From the NCBI GenBank assembly GCA_910589105.1, contig CAJUST010000006.1, forward strand, positions 1 to 64,000: a stretch of 64,000 nt of DNA. Direction: 5' to 3'. This DNA is from an uncultured Lachnospiraceae bacterium. GTDB taxonomy: Bacteria > Bacillota > Clostridia > Lachnospirales > Lachnospiraceae. Made by a program: the position numbers and the translations under genes. Of the stretch, positions 8,884 through 17,427 are shown one piece after another (position 1 is the first letter of the stretch; every line of letters begins with the position of its first letter). The notes beneath the pieces were generated by a model. The model made no database searches, had not been told where the DNA came from, and saw nothing but the letters and a program-made list of their open reading frames with translations.

Positions 8884-9569
8884 AAAAATTAGTAATTATC
8901 CCGGCGTATAATGAGCGGGGAGGGATTGAACGGACTGTGCGGGACGTTATGGCTTGCGCGCCGGATTTTGATTATGTAGTTGTCAATGACTGTTCCACAG
9001 ACGATACCTTGGAAATCTGCCGGAAAAATAATTTTCATGTGATAAACCTTCCGGTAAATCTGGGAATTGGCGGTGGGGTGCAGACGGGCTATGTCTATGC
9101 GTGGCGCAATGGATACGATATTGCGGTGCAGTTTGACGGCGACGGGCAGCATAACGCGAGGTATTTAAATGCAATGGCGGACAAGCTGGAAAATGAGCGT
9201 TTGGATATGGTGATTGGTTCGAGATACATTAAAAAGGAAGGGTTTCAGTCCTCGGGAATCCGCAGGATAGGAATCCGCTACTTTACAAGTTTAATTAAAC
9301 TAGTGACGGGAAAAAAGATTACGGACCCGACTAGCGGCATGAGAATGGCAGGCAGGGACGTGATTGGGATTTATGCAAAAAATTACCCGAAAGATTATCC
9401 TGAGCCTGAGAGCGTTGTGACGATTTTAAAAGCGGGAAAACAAGTGGGAGAGCTTCCGGTGCAGATGAATGCGAGAGAGGAAGGAATTTCTTCTATATCC
9501 CCGCGGAAATCTGTCTACTATATGATAAAAGTATCTCTGGCGATTTTTATTGAAGCGATTCGGAGGTAA
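8880..9569 (+). CDS. GT2 glycosyltransferase, DPM1/GacI-like polyprenyl-phosphate sugar synthase
   Basis: A 229-residue GT-A enzyme. The ATG overlaps the preceding stop (ATGA). A further upstream in-frame ATG would run deep into the previous gene and lacks a ribosome site. Motifs are PAYNERG at the N-terminus, VVNDCSTDDT, and the metal-binding QFDGDGQH. No clear transmembrane helix follows the catalytic domain. Family knowledge suggests transfer of a sugar to polyprenyl phosphate on the inner membrane face. The following DUF2304 protein matches the GacI-GacJ pairing of streptococcal rhamnose polysaccharides, where the small membrane protein activates the GT. The donor sugar cannot be read from sequence. 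Confidence 0.88.
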   Translation: MKKLVIIPAYNERGGIERTVRDVMACAPDFDYVVVNDCSTDDTLEICRKNNFHVINLPVNLGIGGGVQTGYVYAWRNGYDIAVQFDGDGQHNARYLNAMADKLENERLDMVIGSRYIKKEGFQSSGIRRIGIRYFTSLIKLVTGKKITDPTSGMRMAGRDVIGIYAKNYPKDYPEPESVVTILKAGKQVGELPVQMNAREEGISSISPRKSVYYMIKVSLAIFIEAIRR

Positions 9570-9573
9570 TGGC

Positions 9574-9939
9574 ATGAATCTTAAATTACAGATAATTGTA
9601 GCGGTAGTAATTCTATTAGCGCTTGCCGGAATTGCAAATATGGTGCGACGGGAAACGTTAGATATTAAATTTGCGCTTTCATGGCTGACAGTGGGCGCGC
9701 TTGTCCTTGTGTTAGATATTTTTCCGGGTATAATGAATTATCTGGTGCATTTGCTGGGAATTGAACTTCCGGTAAATATGATGTTTTTCTTTGGATTTTG
9801 TTTTACGCTGTTTTTGGTTTTTATCCTGACTGTAAAAGTTTCCAGACAGTCCGAACAGTTAAAGCGGCTGACGCAGGAAGTTGCGTTGTTAGAAGAAAGA
9901 TTGATGAAAGGAGAAAGTTGTAAGAAAAAAGATGAGTAG
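9574..9939 (+). CDS. DUF2304 small membrane protein, GacJ-like partner
   Basis: A 121-residue protein with three hydrophobic segments (about 5-24, 35-52, 63-84). A short amphipathic or coiled C-terminus follows (QSEQLKRLTQEVALLEERL). The start is the ATG at 9574, four bases after the previous stop, with CGGAGG at 9561-9566. This is the DUF2304 layout. In Group A Streptococcus the DUF2304 protein GacJ binds the Und-P-GlcNAc synthase GacI and raises its activity. The same role for the adjacent GT2 is inferred. Confidence 0.86.
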   Translation: MNLKLQIIVAVVILLALAGIANMVRRETLDIKFALSWLTVGALVLVLDIFPGIMNYLVHLLGIELPVNMMFFFGFCFTLFLVFILTVKVSRQSEQLKRLTQEVALLEERLMKGESCKKKDE

Positions 9940-10852
9940 TGATATAGGCGGTGACGCGAATGGCAAGGTTCAGATTTTATTATCCACATACAATGGCGAG
10001 GAGTATATCAGGGAACAGTTAGATTCTATATTAGCGCAGAGCTATCCGGACGTAGACATATTGGCGCGGGACGATGGTTCAAAAGACGACACATTTGTGA
10101 TACTGAAAGAATACGAAGAACTTCACTCAAATATCCGTGTATACCAAGGGGAGAACATTGGGGTGAACCGAAGTTTTTTTGAGCTGCTGAAAAAAAGTGA
10201 CAAAAAGGCCGCATACATAGGGTTCTGCGATCAAGATGACTATTGGCTGCCTCAGAAAATAGAACAGGCAGTCAAACAGCTCAAGCGGCTGAAAGGCCCC
10301 GCGCTGTATTGCGGCGCAAAGACCTTAGTAGACGAAAATCTTGAAATATTGAAAAATCAGCAGAATGCCCATGTCAATCCCGGATTTGGCAATGCCGTGA
10401 TTGAAAGCATCTGTTCCGGCTGCACGACGTTAATGAACCGTGAGTTGGTGGAGATTTTAATACGACGCCTGCCGGAAAACGTCATTCACCATGACTGGTG
10501 GTGTTATATGGCGGCTGCTTATCTTGGCAGCATGTATTATGATGAACAATCCTATATCTATTACCGCCAGCATCAGGGAAATGAAGTTGGCGCAAGCGGT
10601 TCTGCCATTGCGCAGATTCGGGCAAAGGCAAGGGACTTAAAGAAACGCCATGGAGACTTGAAAAAACAGTTATCTGATTTTAAACGTTTCTACCATACAG
10701 AACCGCAAAAAGATGCGTTAGTGGATGCGATTCTTAAAGCAGAAAAATTTCCGGATCGTTTTACAATTCTCTTTGATAAACGCTGGTACCGCCAAAGCGC
10801 GTTTGATAACTGGGTTGTAAGGGGATTGTTTTTGTTAAACCGAATGTTATAA
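9932..10852 (+). CDS. GT2 glycosyltransferase, probable rhamnosyltransferase
   Basis: A 306-residue GT-A enzyme with LLSTYNGEEYI at the N-terminus, RDDGSKDDT, and FCDQDDYW in the metal-binding loop. The DQDDYW form and the HDWW motif at about residue 188 are typical of the rhamnosyltransferase-like branch of GT2. It overlaps the preceding gene by 8 bases. The ribosome site (AAGGAG) lies unusually far upstream, so translational coupling is likely. With rmlD next door, dTDP-rhamnose is the natural donor, but this is inference. A close relative with the same motifs occurs at 40098-41003. Confidence 0.85.
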   Translation: MSSDIGGDANGKVQILLSTYNGEEYIREQLDSILAQSYPDVDILARDDGSKDDTFVILKEYEELHSNIRVYQGENIGVNRSFFELLKKSDKKAAYIGFCDQDDYWLPQKIEQAVKQLKRLKGPALYCGAKTLVDENLEILKNQQNAHVNPGFGNAVIESICSGCTTLMNRELVEILIRRLPENVIHHDWWCYMAAAYLGSMYYDEQSYIYYRQHQGNEVGASGSAIAQIRAKARDLKKRHGDLKKQLSDFKRFYHTEPQKDALVDAILKAEKFPDRFTILFDKRWYRQSAFDNWVVRGLFLLNRML

Positions 10853-10868
10853 AAGGAAGGGATTTCAG

Positions 10869-11735
10869 ATGAAAAAAATATTAGTGACAGGCAGTAACGG
10901 ACAGCTTGGAAGGGCATTAAAGAAAGAATATGCGAACGAACAAAACGTCGAATTTATCCATACAGACGTTGCAAAGGGAGATGGGATCTTTGCATTAGAC
11001 ATTACCGATATTGATGCAGTTTTAGCCTTTGTCCGTGAAAAAAATCCGGATGTCATTATTAACTGCGCCGCGCACACAAATGTGGATGCGTGTGAAGCGC
11101 AGTGGGACTTAGCGTATAAAATCAATGCGATCGGCGCGAGAAATTTAAGCATTGCAGCCGCCAAGACAGACGCCAAACTGATCCATATTTCAACAGATTA
11201 TGTGTTTGAGGGGACGTCTCCAAAGCCATTGACGGAATTTGACCAGACAGGGCCGATCAGCGCATATGGGAAAACGAAATATGAAGGGGAAAGATTTGTA
11301 AAAGAATTTTCTCAAAAGCATTTCATTTTGCGGACGGCGTGGCTTTATGGCGATGGGAAAAATTTTGTGAAAACCATGTTGAAGCTGGCGGAGACGCACG
11401 ATACCATTACCGTTGTATCTGACCAGTATGGCTCTCCGACCAGCGCGGCGGAACTTGCCCGCATGGTTCATTTTTTAGAGCCGACAGAAAGCTATGGGAC
11501 GTATCATGCGACTTGTGAAGGGCAGTGCAGTTGGGCGGATTTTGCCAAAGCAATTTTTCAGCGCGCAGGGAAAACGACTAACGTGCAGTATGTTACAACT
11601 GAGGAGTATAATTCTCCGGCAAAACGACCGGCGTATTCTGTGCTGGATAACTATATGCTCCGTCTTGCCTTTGGGGATGCATTTCAAATGGCGGACTGGC
11701 AAGATGCGTTAGATGAATATATGAAAGAACTGTAA
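10869..11735 (+). CDS. rmlD: dTDP-4-dehydrorhamnose reductase RmlD
   Basis: Last step of dTDP-L-rhamnose synthesis: NAD(P)H reduction of dTDP-4-keto-6-deoxy-L-mannose. The 288-residue short-chain dehydrogenase has the TGSNGQLG nucleotide-binding loop, STDYVF, and the catalytic pair in SAYGKTK. The length is typical. A GGAAGGG site lies before the ATG. It is separated from rmlB-rmlA-rmlC by one GT gene and a fresh promoter, so the rhamnose genes form two transcription units at most. Confidence 0.96.
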   Translation: MKKILVTGSNGQLGRALKKEYANEQNVEFIHTDVAKGDGIFALDITDIDAVLAFVREKNPDVIINCAAHTNVDACEAQWDLAYKINAIGARNLSIAAAKTDAKLIHISTDYVFEGTSPKPLTEFDQTGPISAYGKTKYEGERFVKEFSQKHFILRTAWLYGDGKNFVKTMLKLAETHDTITVVSDQYGSPTSAAELARMVHFLEPTESYGTYHATCEGQCSWADFAKAIFQRAGKTTNVQYVTTEEYNSPAKRPAYSVLDNYMLRLAFGDAFQMADWQDALDEYMKEL

Positions 11736-11764
11736 AAGACCTGTGGTAGAAAAGGGGGAGTTGT

Positions 11765-12589
11765 ATGGAACCGTTAGTCAGTGTTTGCATTCCGGCCTAT
11801 AATAACGCAGCCTACATCAAAGAAACGATTGACTCCGTACTTAAACAGACATATTTCCATTTAGAACTGATTATATGTGATGATTGCTCAAAAGATGATA
11901 CGGTAAAGGTGGTTGAAAATATCGGTGATGACAGAATTAAACTGTATCAAAATGAGAAAAATCTTGGCATGTCGGGTAATTGGAACCGCTGTTTATCGAA
12001 ATGCTCTGGGGAATTTATTAAATTAATTTGCGCGGACGACGTACTGGCGCCGGATTGTCTGGAAAAAGAAGTAAGGGCGCTGCAGGAGAATCCTACGGCT
12101 GTCCTTGCAGAAAGCGACACAAAATTGTTCGATTTAAACGGGAAGCCCAAGGGTTTTTATAAAAGATATAAAACGAGCGGACTGACGGACGGCAAAGAAA
12201 TTGCGCGGGCGGGTCTTTTTGTGAAAAACTATTTTGGCGCGCCGTTAGCGAACACATTCCGCCGCGATATATTAAAAAAGGCGGGCGGGTTTGATCCGTG
12301 GTACACCTATATTTTAGATTATGATTTCTGGGTGAAATTGGCCTGCATGGGAGATGTTTATATAATCCATGAACCACTGAATTACTTTCGGGTGCGGAAT
12401 GATTCCAATACAGGAGAAGTCATGACGGGCGATAAAAGCAAAGATTATGTGAATGAGCATATCCATTTGCTGAAAAAGTACCAAAAAGAGCTGAGTTTAT
12501 CAAAAAGTGAAATGCGAAAAAGCGTAAGAATCCGTAAATTTAGGAATTTTGCTGCAGGCGTATATTTAAAACTGTTTGTAAGAAAATAG
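11765..12589 (+). CDS. GT2 glycosyltransferase
   Basis: A 274-residue GT-A enzyme with CIPAYNNAAYI at the N-terminus, CDDCSKDDT, and an ICADD metal-binding loop. No transmembrane helix is seen. The C-terminus is strongly basic and probably membrane-associated. A GGGGGAG site precedes the ATG. Placed between rmlD and rmlB, it probably adds a rhamnose or another sugar to the lipid-linked chain; donor and acceptor are unknown. Confidence 0.87.
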   Translation: MEPLVSVCIPAYNNAAYIKETIDSVLKQTYFHLELIICDDCSKDDTVKVVENIGDDRIKLYQNEKNLGMSGNWNRCLSKCSGEFIKLICADDVLAPDCLEKEVRALQENPTAVLAESDTKLFDLNGKPKGFYKRYKTSGLTDGKEIARAGLFVKNYFGAPLANTFRRDILKKAGGFDPWYTYILDYDFWVKLACMGDVYIIHEPLNYFRVRNDSNTGEVMTGDKSKDYVNEHIHLLKKYQKELSLSKSEMRKSVRIRKFRNFAAGVYLKLFVRK

Positions 12590-12630
12590 GAAAGAGGGGG
12601 TTTTTGCAAAGTGGCAGAAGTTTCCTAAAC

Positions 12631-12659
12631 TTGTAATTTTTGACAAAATGCGATATAAT
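12631..12659 (+). promoter_or_regulatory. Promoter for the rmlBAC-exporter unit
   Basis: TTGTAA at 12631-12636, a 17-base spacer, then TATAAT at 12654-12659. The 116-base gap before rmlB is the longest in this part of the cluster. A TTGACA at 12640 is also present but is too close to any -10 here to be the main -35. Confidence 0.55.
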
Positions 12660-12705
12660 ATAATATCTGCCGGCATAGCAGAAAGAGAAAGGAGAATGCT
12701 CAGAT

Positions 12706-13788
12706 ATGAGAACTTACTTGGTGACAGGCGGAGCTGGGTTTATAGGATCAAACTATATCCTTTATATGTTCCGGAAATATGAGAATGAAATTCGCATTAT
12801 TAATGTAGATGCATTGACGTATGCGGGGAATTTGGAGAACTTAAAAGAGGTTCAGGACAGAGAAAATTATACGTTTATAAAAGCGGATATTACAGATAAA
12901 GAGGCAATCCGAACGATATTTAAAGAGAATGACATTGACCGCGTCGTTCATTTTGCGGCGGAAAGCCATGTGGACCGGAGCATAAAAGATCCGGAGGTTT
13001 TTCTTAAGACGAATGTGCTTGGCACGGCTGTGATGTTAAACTGCGCGAAGGAAGCGTGGGAAAAGGAAGACGGGACATTTCTTGAAGGAAAGAAATTTCT
13101 GCATGTTTCGACAGACGAGGTATATGGGTCGTTAGATGGGGACAGCGGGTATTTTTATGAGACGACGCCTTATGATCCGCACAGCCCGTATTCTGCGAGC
13201 AAGGCTTCATCGGATTTTATAGTAAAAGCATATATGGACACTTACCATTTTCCGGCTAATATTACGAATTGTTCAAACAATTACGGGCCATATCAGTTTC
13301 CGGAAAAACTGATCCCGCTGATCATTAATAATGCCCTGCATGGCAAGAAGCTTCCGGTTTACGGTGATGGCAAAAATGTCAGGGACTGGCTCTATGTCGA
13401 TGATCATGCGAAGGGAATTGACATGGTTTTAGAGAAAGGGCGGCTTGGCGAGACGTATAACATCGGCGGGCACAATGAGAAGCAGAATATAGAAATTATC
13501 CATATTATTTTGGAGACGCTGTTAGAAATGCTTCCGGAACAGGACGAGAGAAGGAAGTATATAAATGAGGATTTAATCACATATGTGGAAGACCGCAAGG
13601 GCCATGACAGACGGTATGCGATTGCGCCGGATAAGATAAAGGCGGAGATCGGCTGGGAGCCGGAAACGATGTTTAAAGAGGGGATTAAAAAGACGATTGC
13701 ATGGTTTTTTGAGCATGAGGACTGGATGGAGAATGTAACCAGCGGCGATTACCAGAAATATTATGAGGACATGTATAAGAATAGGTAG
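12706..13788 (+). CDS. rmlB: dTDP-glucose 4,6-dehydratase RmlB
   Basis: Converts dTDP-glucose to dTDP-4-keto-6-deoxyglucose, the branch point for rhamnose and 4-amino sugars. The 360-residue extended SDR has TGGAGFIGSN at the NAD-binding loop, the STDEVYG motif with catalytic Asp-Glu, and YSASK for the Tyr-Lys pair. A GAAAGGAGA site precedes the ATG. The product can feed RmlC/RmlD here and also the WecE-type aminotransferase at 49028, so this enzyme may supply two different sugars. Confidence 0.97.
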   Translation: MRTYLVTGGAGFIGSNYILYMFRKYENEIRIINVDALTYAGNLENLKEVQDRENYTFIKADITDKEAIRTIFKENDIDRVVHFAAESHVDRSIKDPEVFLKTNVLGTAVMLNCAKEAWEKEDGTFLEGKKFLHVSTDEVYGSLDGDSGYFYETTPYDPHSPYSASKASSDFIVKAYMDTYHFPANITNCSNNYGPYQFPEKLIPLIINNALHGKKLPVYGDGKNVRDWLYVDDHAKGIDMVLEKGRLGETYNIGGHNEKQNIEIIHIILETLLEMLPEQDERRKYINEDLITYVEDRKGHDRRYAIAPDKIKAEIGWEPETMFKEGIKKTIAWFFEHEDWMENVTSGDYQKYYEDMYKNR

Positions 13789-13811
13789 CGTTTAGCGGGA
13801 AGGAGCGGGCA

Positions 13812-14690
13812 GTGAAAGGAATTATACTGGCGGGCGGCTCGGGTACGCGGCTGTATCCGCTGACAAAGGCGATTAGCAAACAGATCATGCCGATATATGA
13901 TAAACCGATGATTTATTATCCGTTATCGACGCTTATGCTGGCAGGGATTCGGGAAATACTCATTATTTCCACGCCGCGGGATTTGCCGGTTTTTAAAGAG
14001 CTTTTAGGAACGGGCAAGCAGCTTGGGATGCGGTTTGAATATGCCGTCCAAGAAGAACCCAGGGGACTTGCGGATGCATTTATCGTGGGAGCGGATTTTA
14101 TCGAAAAGGATGCGGCGGCTCTGGTTCTTGGCGATAATATTTTCTACGGTCAGAGCTTTTCGGGCGTGTTGAAGAAAGTGGCAAAACGCGTTGAGACAGA
14201 GCGGGGAGCGACCATTTTTGGCTATTATGTCAGAGATCCGAGGGAATATGGCGTTGTGGAATTTGATGAAAATGGAAAAGCGCTTTCGATTGAGGAAAAA
14301 CCGGAATGTCCGAAATCGAATTATGCGGTGCCGGGACTTTATTTCTATGATAATGACGTAGTGGAAATTGCAAAGAATGTAAAGCCTTCGGCAAGAGGCG
14401 AAATTGAAATCACAAGCGTCAACAATGAATACCTGAACCGCGGGACGCTCTCGGTGGAGACGCTTGGGCGTGGGTTTGCGTGGCTGGATACGGGAAACCA
14501 TGATATGCTGCTTGCGGCGGCGGATTTTGTGTCGGCGTTCCAGAAGCGTCAGGGGCTTTATATTTCCTGTATTGAGGAAATCGCATATAAACGTGGATTT
14601 ATTGGGAAAGATCAGTTGACGGCATTAGCGCAGCCTTTGCTGAAAACAGAATACGGGCAGTATTTATTGGAAGTGGCGAAAGGGCTTTAA
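13812..14690 (+). CDS. rmlA: Glucose-1-phosphate thymidylyltransferase RmlA
   Basis: Makes dTDP-glucose from dTTP and glucose-1-phosphate, the entry step of the dTDP-sugar pathway. The 292 residues begin with the nucleotidyltransferase signature GGSGTRLYPLT and contain LVLGDN and GRGFAWLDTG. The start codon is GTG at 13812, with GGAAGGAG upstream. It sits 23 bases after rmlB and 31 before rmlC, in a tight operon. Confidence 0.97.
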   Translation: MKGIILAGGSGTRLYPLTKAISKQIMPIYDKPMIYYPLSTLMLAGIREILIISTPRDLPVFKELLGTGKQLGMRFEYAVQEEPRGLADAFIVGADFIEKDAAALVLGDNIFYGQSFSGVLKKVAKRVETERGATIFGYYVRDPREYGVVEFDENGKALSIEEKPECPKSNYAVPGLYFYDNDVVEIAKNVKPSARGEIEITSVNNEYLNRGTLSVETLGRGFAWLDTGNHDMLLAAADFVSAFQKRQGLYISCIEEIAYKRGFIGKDQLTALAQPLLKTEYGQYLLEVAKGL

Positions 14691-14721
14691 TGGCGAAAGA
14701 ACGATAAGAGGAGAATTTAAC

Positions 14722-15300
14722 ATGGGAAAAATTAAGGTGACGGACGATTGCAACGGGATTGCCGGATTAAAGGTGATTGAACCTGCTGTTTTTGGCGATG
14801 CGCGCGGGTATTTTATGGAGACGTATAACTATAACGAATTTAAAGAAGCGGGGATAGACTGCATATTTGTTCAGGATAATCAGTCGGCGTCGAAGAAGGG
14901 AGTTTTGCGGGGACTGCATTTTCAGATTCAGTATCCTCAGGACAAACTGGTGCGCGTGATCCGTGGAGAAGTGTTTGACGTTGCGGTGGATTTGCGGAAG
15001 GGATCGGAAACGTTTGGCAAATGGTTTGGCGTGACGCTCTCAGAAGAAAATAAAAAACAGTTTTTTATCCCGAAAGGATTTGCCCATGGATTTGTCGTTT
15101 TAAGCGATTATGCGGAATTTTGCTATAAAGTGACGGATTTTTACCACCCGAATGATGAGGGAGGCCTGCTTTGGAAAGATCCGGAGATTGGAATTGACTG
15201 GCCGATGCCGGAAGGCATGTCAGAGACGGACTTGACGTTATCGGAGAAAGATAAGGTCTGGGGCGGGATCAAAGCGTATGTGGCAGAGAGGAATGAATGA
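14722..15300 (+). CDS. rmlC: dTDP-4-dehydrorhamnose 3,5-epimerase RmlC
   Basis: Double epimerisation of dTDP-4-keto-6-deoxyglucose to the L-rhamno form. The 192-residue cupin has the catalytic His in LRGLHFQ and the downstream KLVRVIRG and FAHGF segments of the family. The length is typical (180-200). A GAGGAG site precedes the ATG. Its last codons overlap the start of the exporter permease (ATGA), linking rhamnose synthesis and export in one unit. Confidence 0.97.
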   Translation: MGKIKVTDDCNGIAGLKVIEPAVFGDARGYFMETYNYNEFKEAGIDCIFVQDNQSASKKGVLRGLHFQIQYPQDKLVRVIRGEVFDVAVDLRKGSETFGKWFGVTLSEENKKQFFIPKGFAHGFVVLSDYAEFCYKVTDFYHPNDEGGLLWKDPEIGIDWPMPEGMSETDLTLSEKDKVWGGIKAYVAERNE

Positions 15301-16136
15301 GGGATTATATGGCGGCATCAAAGAATAGAGTGTCAATGGCGGGAATCTATGCGGGCAGAAAGCTGATTACCCGCCTTTCTGTCAATGATTTTAAAACAAA
15401 ATTTGCAGGCTCTTATCTGGGCATTATCTGGGCGTTTGTACAGCCGGTCATTACGGTTTTGGTCTATTGGTTTGTGTTTGAAAAAGGATTTAAGCCAACT
15501 CCGGTAAATAATGCAAAGGGAATTGAAATTCCGTTTGTGCTTTGGCTGATTGCCGGAATGGTTCCATGGTTTTTTTTCAGCGATGCGTTAAGCGGAGGGA
15601 CGCGGGCGCTGCTTGATTACTCCTATTTAGTAAAGAAGGTAGTGTTCCAGATTGACATACTTCCGGTAGTGAAAGTGATTTCATCTGTTTTTGTACATCT
15701 GTTCTTCTTGACGTTTGCGGTTCTGTTCTTTGCAATGTATGGATATGTTCCAGATTTATATACCCTGCAGATTCTCTATTATTCTATCTGCCTGTTTATA
15801 TTTGTGACAGGGCTTTCCTATCTGACGAGCGCAGTCGTTGTATTTTTCCGGGATTTGAATCAGGTGATCAATATTGTTTTGCAGGTGGGCGTCTGGGTCA
15901 CGCCGATTATGTGGAATATTGAGACAATGGACATCAGCCCTATGCTGAAACAGATTTTAAGGTTAAATCCCCTGTTTTATATTGTTCAGGGCTATCGGGA
16001 TGCTTTCATCGGGAAAATTGCTTTTTGGGAACGATGGGAGTTGACGGTTTATTTTTGGGCCGTTACAGTTTTGTGCTTTTGGCTTGGGATTTCTGTGTTT
16101 CGGAAGCTGCGTATGCACTTTGCAGATGTGTTATAG
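15297..16136 (+). CDS. ABC-2 polysaccharide export permease (Wzm/GacD-like), exporter 1
   Basis: A 279-residue integral membrane protein with about six helices. The NDFKTKFAGSYLGIIWAF segment near residue 30 is the hallmark of Wzm/TagG-type permeases. It forms the channel with the ATPase that follows, flipping lipid-linked polysaccharide across the membrane. The start overlaps the rmlC stop by four bases; an internal ATG at 15309 is an alternative. It is one of three such permeases in the window. Confidence 0.94.
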   Translation: MRDYMAASKNRVSMAGIYAGRKLITRLSVNDFKTKFAGSYLGIIWAFVQPVITVLVYWFVFEKGFKPTPVNNAKGIEIPFVLWLIAGMVPWFFFSDALSGGTRALLDYSYLVKKVVFQIDILPVVKVISSVFVHLFFLTFAVLFFAMYGYVPDLYTLQILYYSICLFIFVTGLSYLTSAVVVFFRDLNQVINIVLQVGVWVTPIMWNIETMDISPMLKQILRLNPLFYIVQGYRDAFIGKIAFWERWELTVYFWAVTVLCFWLGISVFRKLRMHFADVL

Positions 16137-16153
16137 GAGAAAGGTAAAAATCA

Positions 16154-17413
16154 ATGAGCGGAATAGCGATCAAAGTGGATCAAGTCAGCAAGGTGTATCA
16201 CCTGTATGACCGTCAGCGTGACAGATTAAAAGAGGCGCTGAACTTAACGAAGAAAAAATGCTATCGGGAGCATTTTGCTCTGGACAAGCTGGATTTTGAG
16301 ATTAAAAAGGGAGAGACGGTCGGGATTATCGGAACGAATGGCTCTGGAAAATCCACGATTTTAAAGATTATCACGGGAGTGCTCAACCCGACAGACGGGG
16401 AAGTGACGGTAGACGGGCGGATTTCTGCGCTTTTAGAGCTTGGCGCAGGGTTTAATATGGAGTATTCGGGAATTGAAAATGTATACTTAAACGGTACGAT
16501 GATCGGGTTTACGAAACAAGAGATTGACGCCCGCCTTCAGGACATTTTGGAATTTGCAGATATTGGGGATTTTGTAAATCAGCCGGTTAAGACGTATTCT
16601 TCCGGTATGTTTGTGCGTCTGGCGTTTGCGGTTGCGATTAATATCGATCCGGAGATATTGATTGTAGATGAGGCTCTTTCCGTGGGGGATGTGTTTTTCC
16701 AGTCCAAATGTTACCATAAATTTGAAGAATTTAAGAAAATGGGCAAGACGATTCTGTTTGTCAGCCATGATTTGGGAAGCATTACGAAATACTGTGACAG
16801 GGCGATTCTCTTGAATAAGGGGCATAAGCTGTTTGAAGGGACGCCGAAAGAGGCGGTTGACATGTATAAACGCGTGCTTGTCAACCAACTAGAAGACGGA
16901 GAGGACGGCAAAATGGTCTGGGATCAGGGTGTGGATAAAAAGCTTTGGCGCAGCGCGCTTCCGATTAATCCAGAAGTCTTGGAGTATGGGAGTAAAAAAG
17001 CGGAAATTGTGGATTTTGCATTTGTGGATGCAAACGGGCGGTATAGCAATGTCATTGAAAAAGGCTCGGAAATGACGGTTAAGATGAAGGCGCTGTTCCA
17101 TGAAGATATTGCAGAGCCGATTTTTGCGTTTTCTTTTAAAAACCTGCTTGGAATTGAGCTTTGCGGAACGAATACGATGTTTGAGAAGGTGGAGATTACG
17201 CCGAAAAAAGCCGGAGAGACCCAGACTGTTTCATTTAAACAGAAAATGGATTTACAGGGAGGGGAATATCTGCTTTCTTTGGGCTGTACGGGCTATCCGC
17301 ATGGGGAATTTACCGTATACCACAGGTTGTATGACGTATGCAGCCTGACAGTTGTATCAACTAAAAATACGGTGGGATACTATGATATGAATACGGAAAT
17401 TACAGTGGAGTAG
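16154..17413 (+). CDS. ABC ATPase with C-terminal Wzt-type glycan-recognition domain, exporter 1
   Basis: A 419-residue protein. The N-terminal ATPase domain has Walker A GTNGSGKST at 60-68, the signature loop YSSGM at 148-152, and Walker B ILIVDEALS. Residues from about 255 to the end form a beta-rich extension of the Wzt C-terminal type. In E. coli O9a and Raoultella systems this extension binds a modified chain end and makes export depend on termination. GGAGAAAGG lies before the ATG. The next gene encodes a methyltransferase/kinase-like protein, as expected if the terminal group is made there. Confidence 0.93.
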   Translation: MSGIAIKVDQVSKVYHLYDRQRDRLKEALNLTKKKCYREHFALDKLDFEIKKGETVGIIGTNGSGKSTILKIITGVLNPTDGEVTVDGRISALLELGAGFNMEYSGIENVYLNGTMIGFTKQEIDARLQDILEFADIGDFVNQPVKTYSSGMFVRLAFAVAINIDPEILIVDEALSVGDVFFQSKCYHKFEEFKKMGKTILFVSHDLGSITKYCDRAILLNKGHKLFEGTPKEAVDMYKRVLVNQLEDGEDGKMVWDQGVDKKLWRSALPINPEVLEYGSKKAEIVDFAFVDANGRYSNVIEKGSEMTVKMKALFHEDIAEPIFAFSFKNLLGIELCGTNTMFEKVEITPKKAGETQTVSFKQKMDLQGGEYLLSLGCTGYPHGEFTVYHRLYDVCSLTVVSTKNTVGYYDMNTEITVE

Positions 17414-17427
17414 AGGGGGTTTTTCGT

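Noticed and set aside
12640..12668. TTGACA at 12640 as the main -35 before rmlB
   Set aside because: The nearest TATAAT sequences are 8 and 13 bases away, too close. TTGTAA at 12631 with a 17-base spacer fits better.
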